Assembly (NCBI GenBank): GCA_016870675.1
Contig: VGAU01000034.1
Location: 1-11,696 of the forward strand
Source: Actinomycetota bacterium
Lineage (GTDB): Bacteria; Actinomycetota; Humimicrobiia; Humimicrobiales; Humimicrobiaceae
Reading direction: 5' to 3'
DNA length: 11,696 bases
The position numbers were made by a program, and so were the translations under genes. This document shows positions 6,333-11,696 of the stretch, piece by piece; the first letter of the stretch is position 1, and every line of letters starts with the position of its first letter. A model generated the notes under the pieces. It had not been told where the DNA came from, did no database searches, and saw nothing but the letters and a program-made list of their open reading frames with translations.

Positions 6333-6361
6333 ATTTATTTTAAATTCTAATTATTTATAAT
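6333..6361 (+). promoter_or_regulatory. Possible promoter upstream of trxB
   Basis: A perfect TATAAT (6356-6361) lies 17 bases after a poor -35 (ATTTAT, 6333-6338). The rest of the 6229-6437 gap is AT-rich. It holds a possible stem GCAATA/TATTGC (6263-6268 with 6289-6294) too far from its T-run to be a clear terminator. Confidence 0.25.
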
Positions 6362-6379
6362 AGTAGATATAGCATACGC

Positions 6380-6399
6380 TTTTTATATCTTTTTATATC
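6380..6399 (+). repeat. Tandem 10-base direct repeat before trxB
   Basis: The ten bases TTTTTATATC occur twice in immediate succession (6380-6389 and 6390-6399), 39 bases before the trxB start. The spacing is about one helical turn, so a regulator could contact both copies on one face, but AT-rich DNA often yields such repeats by chance. Confidence 0.5.
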
Positions 6400-6437
6400 C
6401 GTATTGAATTGTTTTAAAAGATGGGAGCTTAACCGAT

Positions 6438-7388
6438 ATGCAGGAAGTAAAAACTGATCTACTGATTATTGGTGCTGGTCCGGGAGGACTGAGTGCGGCA
6501 TTGTATGCCAGAAGAGCAGGGCTTGATTTTGAAATTGTAGAAAAAAAAATGGCAGGTGGACAAATAATAAATACAGCGTCTGTCGAAAACTATCCCGGCT
6601 TTAAAGATGATATTTCAGGTTATGAACTTGCACAAAATTTATTGGAGCATTGTAAAAGGTTTGATATCGAAGTAAGGGAATATTTTGCTGTAAACTCTAT
6701 TGAGTCAGTTAACACCACAAAAAAAGATAAATCTTATCATTTTAAGTGTCCTGGCGATGAAAAGCTAATATGGACAAAATCAGTAATAATGGCTACAGGA
6801 GCCAGTCCTGATAGGCTGAATGTTGAGGGAGAAAGTGGATTTATTGGCAAGGGTATTTCTTTTTGCGCAACCTGCGACGGAGCTTTATACAGGGATAGAG
6901 AAGTTGCTGTTGTGGGAGGTGGAGATACAGCTATTGAAGAGGCAATTTTTCTCACGAAATTTGCAAAAAAGGTATATATAATTCATAGAAGAAATGAACT
7001 TCGTGCGGTAGAAATTCTAAAGGATAGGGTATTTAAGAATAAAAAAATAGAATTTTTATGGAACTCTGTAGTAGAGAAATTTATAGGTAAGAATAAACTG
7101 GAGGGAATTTTAATAAGAAACAAAAAAGAAAATAAAACATATAAAATTAAGGTTGATGGAGTCTTTGAATATATTGGCTGGAAACCTAATTCTGAATTGG
7201 TAAAAGATTTAGTGGAACTTGATGAGAAAAATTTTATAATTACCAATTTTAAAATGGAAACTTCTCTGCCCGGTATATTTGCGGTCGGTGATGTTAGAAA
7301 TACGCCTCTCCGGCAGGTCATAACTGCAGTTGCAGATGGGGCAATAGCTGCTATATATGTTGATAAATTTTTATACAGCTCACAATAA
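6438..7388 (+). CDS. trxB: Thioredoxin reductase (NADPH, FAD)
   Basis: The 316-residue product is a full-length low-molecular-weight thioredoxin reductase, a cytoplasmic flavoenzyme that passes electrons from NADPH through FAD to thioredoxin. The FAD site is IIGAGPGGLSAALYARRAG near the N-terminus. The redox-active pair is C143-A-T-C146 in FCATCDGALYRDREV. The NADPH site is VVGGGDTAIEEA followed by HRRNELRA, whose arginines are those that read the 2'-phosphate of NADPH. The C-terminal GIFAVGDVRNTPLRQVITAVADG is the second FAD motif. GGGAG (6423-6427) lies ten bases before the ATG. No thioredoxin or glutaredoxin gene is adjacent in the window. The gene appears to be transcribed alone or from the weak promoter upstream. 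No motif is missing. Confidence 0.95.
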   Translation: MQEVKTDLLIIGAGPGGLSAALYARRAGLDFEIVEKKMAGGQIINTASVENYPGFKDDISGYELAQNLLEHCKRFDIEVREYFAVNSIESVNTTKKDKSYHFKCPGDEKLIWTKSVIMATGASPDRLNVEGESGFIGKGISFCATCDGALYRDREVAVVGGGDTAIEEAIFLTKFAKKVYIIHRRNELRAVEILKDRVFKNKKIEFLWNSVVEKFIGKNKLEGILIRNKKENKTYKIKVDGVFEYIGWKPNSELVKDLVELDEKNFIITNFKMETSLPGIFAVGDVRNTPLRQVITAVADGAIAAIYVDKFLYSSQ

Positions 7389-7495
7389 CAGACACGCTGG
7401 GCTGTAATTTTTTTATTTATTTAAAAAAATTCAAGAATGATTAACAGAACTGATATAGTAAGAGTTTATAACGGACCATTATTTTAGGGGTAAAA

Positions 7496-7528
7496 GTGAG
7501 AGAATTAAAAAAATTGAGTTTATGTTAA
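7496..7528 (+). CDS. Possible 10-codon leader ORF before the amidase-like gene
   Basis: GTG 7496 has a good ribosome binding site (AGGGG, 7486-7490, five bases upstream). It opens a 10-codon reading frame (VRELKKLSLC) ending at TAA 7526-7528, four bases before the ATG of the next gene, which itself has no Shine-Dalgarno sequence. The arrangement would allow translational coupling. There is no evidence beyond position and ribosome site that it is translated. Confidence 0.25.
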   Translation: MRELKKLSLC

Positions 7529-7532
7529 CAGA

Positions 7533-8600
7533 ATGGAAATAATAAGGAGAAATTCTTCAGGGGAAAAAGTTACAGATCTGCAGAGAAGATTAAAAATGCT
7601 CGGATACAATCTTGGAGTAACGGATATTGATGGAATTTTTGGTATCGAGACCGAAAATGCAGTCAGAAAATTCCAACAGGATAGAGACCTTTTGGTAACA
7701 GGTGTTATAGATCAGGAGACCTGGCAGGAATTAGTTGATGCCGGGTATAAAATTGGTGAAAGGATGCTATATCTAAAGCATCCTCCTTTCAGAGGCGACG
7801 ATGTGAGAACTCTCCAGCTCTGGTTAAAAACACTTGGTTTTTATCCTTATAATGAGAATGGTATATTTTGTGAAAGAACCAATAAGGCACTTATAGAATT
7901 CCAGAAAAATATGAACATTGCTGATGATGGAATAGTTGGGGAAGAGACATTGCAACATCTGAAAAGTTTAAAAAGAATCATAGTATCTAAAAAAACTTCA
8001 AATTTTCCCATAATCAGAAATTTGGATAAAAGAAAAAAGCTGCGGGAAAATAAAATTATTCTGGATTATAGTGAAAACATAGAAGATATTAGAAGCAGCA
8101 AAAAATATATTAATGAAAAAATATATATTTGTAAAAGTATAGTAAATTTTTGCAGGGATATATTATCTAAAAACGGTATCGAGACATTACTTTCCATTAG
8201 TGATGATAAGAAGCAGAATGTTTTTTTGTATGACAGAATTGAATATGCAAATAAGAGTGATGCGGATCTGTTGATTAGTGTAGATTTAAATTATTCAGCG
8301 GATCAGAATGCAAATGGCTGCAGCTGTTTTTATTTTAAAGGCCTTAAGTCGTATTCAATTCCTGGATATAAAATTGCGAATCTGATTCAGGATAAAATCA
8401 CCAGTAACTTAAAAGTTTTAGATTGCAGGGTTCATGGTGCAAACTACGCTATCCTGAAAGCAACAAATATGACATCGGTATTGATAGAACCTGCTTTTAT
8501 TTCAAATTATAGGGAAAGAGAAAGGTTAAAGAAATCAAGTTATCAGATGAAGATAAGTGAAAGCATAGTTAAAGCCATTTTAGAGTATCTAAGTGAATAA
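7533..8600 (+). CDS. Peptidoglycan-binding protein with degenerate amidase_3-like domain
   Basis: The 355-residue product has two PG_binding_1 repeats, at about residues 8-68 (VTDLQRRLKMLGY...DGIFGIETENAVRKFQ) and 84-142 (VRTLQLWLKTLGF...NGIFCERTNKALIEFQ). They are followed from about residue 170 by an amidase_3-like domain. Active N-acetylmuramoyl-L-alanine amidases bind zinc through His, Glu, His. Here LDPGHG reads LDYSEN (E181 in place of the first His), the Glu is kept (E195) and SIHxN reads SVDLN (D251 in place of the second His). The catalytic Glu region VLIEPAFISN (E319) is kept. It is therefore probably not a zinc amidase, although the fold seems preserved. No signal peptide is present, as in some mother-cell lytic enzymes of spore formers. 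The upstream frame is closed at 7515, so ATG 7533 is the start despite lacking a Shine-Dalgarno sequence. Confidence 0.8.
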   Translation: MEIIRRNSSGEKVTDLQRRLKMLGYNLGVTDIDGIFGIETENAVRKFQQDRDLLVTGVIDQETWQELVDAGYKIGERMLYLKHPPFRGDDVRTLQLWLKTLGFYPYNENGIFCERTNKALIEFQKNMNIADDGIVGEETLQHLKSLKRIIVSKKTSNFPIIRNLDKRKKLRENKIILDYSENIEDIRSSKKYINEKIYICKSIVNFCRDILSKNGIETLLSISDDKKQNVFLYDRIEYANKSDADLLISVDLNYSADQNANGCSCFYFKGLKSYSIPGYKIANLIQDKITSNLKVLDCRVHGANYAILKATNMTSVLIEPAFISNYRERERLKKSSYQMKISESIVKAILEYLSE

Positions 8601-8631
8601 AAAATGTAACAGGAGAAAAATAATATATTTT

Positions 8632-9699
8632 ATGTATATAATATATGATGATTTTTATTTAAAACACCATAATGCTCCCAATCATCCTGAAAATGCAGAT
8701 AGGCTTACTGCTATTAAGGAAGCATTAAATAACTGGAAATTTAAAGATAAGATAGCCATTAAGAAACCCAGTACTGCTACTGACAGGCAAGTTGAGATGG
8801 TTCATGATAAAAACTATATCCAGAAGATAAAAAATCTATCAAGAATGGGAGGTCTTTCTTATCTGGACTCAGACACAGCAGTAACAAAATACACCTATGA
8901 CTGTGCGCTCCTGGCTGCAGGTGGCTGTTTTGTGGGTTTGGACTTGATTTTTAGCAAGAGAACTAAGTTTGATAAATTTTTTGCTGCTGTCCGTCCACCA
9001 GGCCATCATGCTTTTAGGGATGCCGGTAGTGGATTCTGTATTTTTAATAATATAGCCCTGACTGCCAGATATGCCCAGGAAAATTTTGGAGTGGAAAAGA
9101 TTGCTATATTAGATTTTGATGCTCATCATGGAAACGGGACACAGGAGATCTTTTATGATGACAGTAGTATTTTCTATATATCTTTCCACCAATACCCTCA
9201 CTATCCGGGGACTGGATATTATAATGAAATCGGAAGGGGCAAGGGAGAAGGCTTTAACATGAATTTTCCTTTTATGCCCTATACCAGGGATCCAGATTAT
9301 TTAACTGCAATGATAGACATAATTATACCGGTTATGGAAAGATTTGATCCCGGGCTAATTCTGGTAAGCGCAGGATATGATTCCCATTTTTCGGATTCCC
9401 TTTCTTCTCTTGGTCTGGTAGAAGAATCATATTACAAGATAATGTATATTATTTCATATCTAAGTTACAAACACTGCCAGGGCAGAACCGGAATATTGCT
9501 GGAAGGTGGTTATGAATATAATTCTACCGCAAAAAGCGTTCTTGAGACTATAAGAGGGTGCTTTAATAAAGAGGATTTTCCGGATATAAATACAAGTATT
9601 GATCTGGAAAATAAGCTGAAAATAGATGAAAGCTTCAAGATTCAAAAAGTAAAAAACATAGAAATTCTGGACGCTATCAGGGAAATCTTTAAAGTTTAA
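8632..9699 (+). CDS. Histone deacetylase superfamily protein (AcuC/class II type)
   Basis: The 355-residue product is a full-length zinc deacetylase of the arginase/deacetylase fold. Catalytic residues are all visible: H125-H126 in RPPGHHAF, D163 and H165 in ILDFDAHHGNGTQE, D250 in SAGYDSHFSD, and Y294 in LLEGGYEYN. Bacterial relatives deacetylate proteins (such as acetyl-CoA synthetase via AcuC), polyamines or other small acetylated amines; the substrate cannot be read from the sequence. ATG 8632 is preferred because MYIIYDDFYLKHHN matches the usual N-terminus, although AGGAGA (8611-8616) is 15 bases away. A GTG at 8593 in the same frame overlaps the previous stop and would add 13 residues of poor fit. 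It lies 31 bases after the amidase-like gene and is probably cotranscribed with it. Confidence 0.9.
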   Translation: MYIIYDDFYLKHHNAPNHPENADRLTAIKEALNNWKFKDKIAIKKPSTATDRQVEMVHDKNYIQKIKNLSRMGGLSYLDSDTAVTKYTYDCALLAAGGCFVGLDLIFSKRTKFDKFFAAVRPPGHHAFRDAGSGFCIFNNIALTARYAQENFGVEKIAILDFDAHHGNGTQEIFYDDSSIFYISFHQYPHYPGTGYYNEIGRGKGEGFNMNFPFMPYTRDPDYLTAMIDIIIPVMERFDPGLILVSAGYDSHFSDSLSSLGLVEESYYKIMYIISYLSYKHCQGRTGILLEGGYEYNSTAKSVLETIRGCFNKEDFPDINTSIDLENKLKIDESFKIQKVKNIEILDAIREIFKV

Positions 9700-9721
9700 T
9701 AAAGGTTAATTTAAGGATGTG

Positions 9722-9749
9722 TTCAAGGCAGTAACCGTGATATTATAAT
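9722..9749 (+). promoter_or_regulatory. Possible promoter for the lipoprotein-grpE genes
   Basis: A perfect TATAAT (9744-9749) lies 16 bases after a weak TTCAAG (9722-9727). The predicted transcription start near 9756 almost coincides with the GTG at 9758, which would argue for the later TTG start of the next gene or for read-through transcription from upstream. Confidence 0.3.
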
Positions 9750-9757
9750 AGGTATAA

Positions 9758-10237
9758 GTGTTTATTGTATTAATTATAAGTGCTACTTTTAAGAAGTTGG
9801 TTAAAAGAAGTTTTTACAGGTTATTATTTTTATTTTTGATTATTATGATTGCTCTGCCAGCTTGCAGTAGTTATGATGGAAAGTTTGATGTAACCTATTT
9901 TTTCAAAACTGAACCAGAAAAAGCTGTTCTGGATTTTTTCCAATCTCTTGCCAATAAGGATCCGGATTTTATTTATACAAATTTACTGCCCGATAAAGAT
10001 AGGAATAGTATTAGCAGGGAAAAGTACGTAGATGAATTTAATAACATACTTTCCGATGTAGAAAGTATAGATGTTAAAAGAACTGTGTATCTGGGATATG
10101 AGAATAATATGAGTAAAGTGGTAGCAGAGTTTGAAGTTAAATATAAAAATGGTGAGGTAAAACAGTATAAAAAGTATATTTATTTGACAGAAGAAAACAA
10201 TAAGTGGAAAATAATTTTTGAAAAAACTTTTATATAA
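9758..10237 (+). CDS. Putative lipoprotein with NTF2-like (DUF4878-type) domain
   Basis: The 159-residue product has a lipoprotein signal: basic residues (KKLVKRSFYR), a hydrophobic stretch (LLFLFLIIMIA) and the lipobox LPAC, with the lipidated Cys at residue 36. The mature part (about 120 residues) begins with EPEKAVLDFFQSLANKDPDF and ends YLTEENNKWKIIFEKTF, the pattern of small NTF2-like DUF4878 lipoproteins. These sit on the outer face of the membrane and have no defined role. The start is uncertain. GTG 9758 has a weak TAGG upstream and gives an odd hydrophobic segment before the basic region. TTG 9797 gives a cleaner signal peptide (MVKRSFYRLL) and a 146-residue protein but has AAGAAG directly adjacent. 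It lies between the deacetylase gene and grpE, 36 bases before the latter, likely in one transcript. Confidence 0.7.
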   Translation: MFIVLIISATFKKLVKRSFYRLLFLFLIIMIALPACSSYDGKFDVTYFFKTEPEKAVLDFFQSLANKDPDFIYTNLLPDKDRNSISREKYVDEFNNILSDVESIDVKRTVYLGYENNMSKVVAEFEVKYKNGEVKQYKKYIYLTEENNKWKIIFEKTFI

Positions 10238-10273
10238 CATAAAATAAAGATTGGAATTTTCTATGAAAGTGAT

Positions 10274-10933
10274 GTGCCAAAAATTATGAGCAAAAGAGGT
10301 AAAGATAATTATAAGAAATATAAACAGGTGGAAGAAGGTTCTGGTAATGGGCAGGATATGGAAGAAATGGTGGAATATAAAAAGCCTGGTAAGAAAGTAC
10401 CGGAAGGTACTTTTAAAAGAGAGATAAAAGAAGAAATTAAAGCAGAGGAACTTGAGGAAGAAATAGAGCTTTTAAGGCAAGAATTAGAAAATTATAAAAA
10501 GGTTGAAGAAGAGTATTTAGATAGAATCAAAAGATTGCAGGCAGATTATGATAATTACAGAAAGAGGGCTTTAAAAGAACATCTGGAGCATATTAAGAGG
10601 GCAAATAAAGATTTAATAGAAAAGCTTCTTCCTGTAATTGATAATTTTGAAATAGCTCTTGAAACCGGAAAGAAATTAAAAAAAGAAGGGGATAATTTTT
10701 TTAAAGGCATAGAAATGATTTATGAAAATTTAATGGAGCTTCTGAAGAAAGAGAATGTCAAAGTTATTGATCCTAAAGGTGAAGAGTTTAATCCAGAAGT
10801 TTGTGAGGCAGCTGCAACTGAAGCTGTAAAGGATGTAGATGAAGGTAAAGTACTGGATGTTATAAGAAAAGGTTATATGATAGATAATTTTTTAATAAGG
10901 CCAGCAGTGGTAAAAGTCTGTAAAAAAAAGTAA
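10274..10933 (+). CDS. grpE: Nucleotide exchange factor GrpE
   Basis: GrpE is the cytoplasmic cochaperone that releases ADP from DnaK. The product of up to 219 residues has a charged N-terminal tail and a long coiled-coil helix (IKEEIKAEELEEEIELLRQE, continuing to YLDRIKRLQADYDNYRKRA). It continues into the four-helix bundle segment (LLPVIDNFEIALE) and the C-terminal β-domain (FNPEVCEAAATE...GKVLDVIRKGYMIDNFLIRPAVVKVCKKK), which includes the family signature LIRPAxVxV. The start could be GTG 10274 or ATG 10286; AAAGTGAT directly precedes the GTG and is 12 bases from the ATG, so neither has ideal spacing. No CIRCE (HrcA) operator is visible upstream, and neither hrcA nor dnaK is adjacent, unlike the usual hrcA-grpE-dnaK cluster. 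It probably shares a transcript with the lipoprotein gene. Confidence 0.95.
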   Translation: MPKIMSKRGKDNYKKYKQVEEGSGNGQDMEEMVEYKKPGKKVPEGTFKREIKEEIKAEELEEEIELLRQELENYKKVEEEYLDRIKRLQADYDNYRKRALKEHLEHIKRANKDLIEKLLPVIDNFEIALETGKKLKKEGDNFFKGIEMIYENLMELLKKENVKVIDPKGEEFNPEVCEAAATEAVKDVDEGKVLDVIRKGYMIDNFLIRPAVVKVCKKK

Positions 10934-11015
10934 GAAGAGTTTAAAAGCTAAAGCAACGATTTTTAAAACAGAAACTTATACATCCACCCTGGTATTAAAC
11001 AGGAGTTATATCTAA

Positions 11016-11696
11016 ATGAAAATTGCAATATCCGGCAAAGGTGGAGTGGGTAAGACCACTCTGGCAGCATGCCTTTCCAAGTATTATGCCAATAAAAATC
11101 ATAAGGTAATTGCTGTTGACGCTGATCCTGATGCCAATCTGGCTTCTGCTCTGGGGATAGATTATGAGGAGGCTTTAAAAATTACACCACTTATAGAAAT
11201 GAAAAAATTAATTGAAGAGAGAACAGGAGCAAAGCCCGGGGGATATGGAGCGTTCTTCAAATTAAATCCAAAGGTGGACGATATTCCCCAGAAATTTGGG
11301 ATAGATATCGATGGTGTAAGGATGCTTGTTGCCGGAACAATAAAAGCCGGCGGCAGTGGATGTTATTGTCCTGAAAATGTCCTGCTTAAAAGTCTATTCA
11401 GGCATCTTGTTGTCAATCGGGAGGAGATTGTAATCCTGGACATGGAAGCAGGAATAGAACACCTGGGCAGGGGAACCTGCGAGAATATGGATGCTTTGAT
11501 TATTGTAGTGGAACCGGGACTTAGAAGTGTCCAGACTGCCTGGACGGTTAGAAAGATGTCTCTGGATCTGGGAATCAGGGATCTTTTTATCGTGGTAAAT
11601 AAAGTAAGAACTGATGAAGAAGAAAAATTGATTGAAGATAATCTGGGTGATTTTGTCATACTGGGAAAACTTCCTTACAGCGACAGGGTAAGAGAG
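11016..11696 (+). CDS. cooC: CooC-type CO dehydrogenase nickel-insertion ATPase, N-terminal part (3' end outside window)
   Basis: The reading frame runs from ATG 11016 to the window edge (227 codons, no stop). AGGAG (11001-11005) lies ten bases upstream. The product is a MinD/SIMIBI-class ATPase. It has the deviant Walker A motif GKGGVGKTT (residues 7-15, with the signature Lys8), VDADPDANLASALG, a CxC metal-binding motif (C116-Y-C118 in GSGCYCPE), the switch II segment LDMEAGIEHLGRGT, and NK in VVNKV for base recognition. This is the CooC pattern. CooC dimers bind nickel through CxC and use ATP to mature the Ni-Fe-S cluster of CO dehydrogenase; relatives serve acetyl-CoA synthase (AcsF). No CO dehydrogenase gene is in the window; it may lie just beyond the edge. 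About 25-40 C-terminal residues are probably missing. Confidence 0.92.
   Translation, partial: MKIAISGKGGVGKTTLAACLSKYYANKNHKVIAVDADPDANLASALGIDYEEALKITPLIEMKKLIEERTGAKPGGYGAFFKLNPKVDDIPQKFGIDIDGVRMLVAGTIKAGGSGCYCPENVLLKSLFRHLVVNREEIVILDMEAGIEHLGRGTCENMDALIIVVEPGLRSVQTAWTVRKMSLDLGIRDLFIVVNKVRTDEEEKLIEDNLGDFVILGKLPYSDRVRE

Noticed and set aside
6737..7321. Two minus-strand ORFs (6737-6955 and 6983-7321)
   Set aside because: Both lie entirely inside trxB, whose family motifs are complete.
7406..7431. AATTTTTTT/AAAAAAATT inverted repeat after trxB as a terminator
   Set aside because: The stem is all A-T with no GC base, and the small ACAG/CTGT stem before it has only four pairs; neither is a convincing intrinsic terminator.
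8593..8631. GTG 8593 as the deacetylase start, overlapping the amidase-like gene
   Set aside because: The added 13 residues (MNKKCNRRKIIYF) do not resemble the family N-terminus, and the AGGAGA site lies downstream of this GTG.
9460..10240. Minus-strand ORFs at 9460-9645 and 9983-10240
   Set aside because: They are antisense to the deacetylase and lipoprotein genes and show no recognisable domain.
11363..11659. Minus-strand ORF of 98 codons
   Set aside because: It is antisense to the cooC frame, which carries the Walker A, CxC and switch II motifs and runs to the window edge.
1..11696. CRISPR arrays, tRNA or rRNA genes, riboswitches
   Set aside because: No regularly spaced repeats, cloverleaf-like segments or conserved RNA motifs were recognised on either strand by reading.

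Overview
The window is AT-rich bacterial DNA. Canonical GGTGAT/AGGAG ribosome binding sites precede several genes, and it carries GrpE, a lipobox protein and peptidoglycan-binding repeats. A CooC-type nickel-insertion ATPase (serving CO dehydrogenase-like enzymes), thioredoxin reductase and the base composition fit an anaerobe: a low-GC Bacillota (Halanaerobiales-like) or an uncultured low-GC anaerobic lineage. The sequence alone does not decide between them. All genes but one lie on the + strand, and no gene-free gap exceeds about 210 bases.

Layout. 1-1617: the 3' part of surE (nucleotide phosphatase), then a YhaM-type OB-fold/HD 3'-5' exoribonuclease. 1618-2516: a ribbon-helix-helix/PIN toxin-antitoxin pair behind an AT-rich palindrome. 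2517-2742: a decayed IS200/IS605-type element, of which only the TnpB C-terminus and its hairpin-rich right end remain. 2743-4239: an M3 metallopeptidase whose start abuts that element end. 4246-5273: apt and a DUF1844 protein. 5318-6228: a SLOG-domain protein (TIGR00725 type, minus strand) divergent from a small ribbon-helix-helix-like protein. They share a compact, symmetric promoter region. 6438-7388: thioredoxin reductase. 7533-9699: a protein with two peptidoglycan-binding repeats plus an amidase_3-like domain that has lost its zinc histidines, followed by an intact histone-deacetylase-family enzyme. 9758-11696: a small lipoprotein, grpE, and the 5' part of cooC.

Functional themes. Nucleotide and RNA turnover (SurE, YhaM-like, Apt, perhaps the SLOG protein) dominates the left half. 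Protein and redox maintenance (M3 peptidase, TrxB, GrpE, CooC) is spread through the window. The most unusual items are the amidase-like protein with an acidic set in place of its zinc ligands, the TnpB/guide-RNA-scaffold relic touching the peptidase start, and the divergent SLOG/RHH promoter. I did not find a clear multi-gene undescribed system; the amidase-like/HDAC pair is the best lead.
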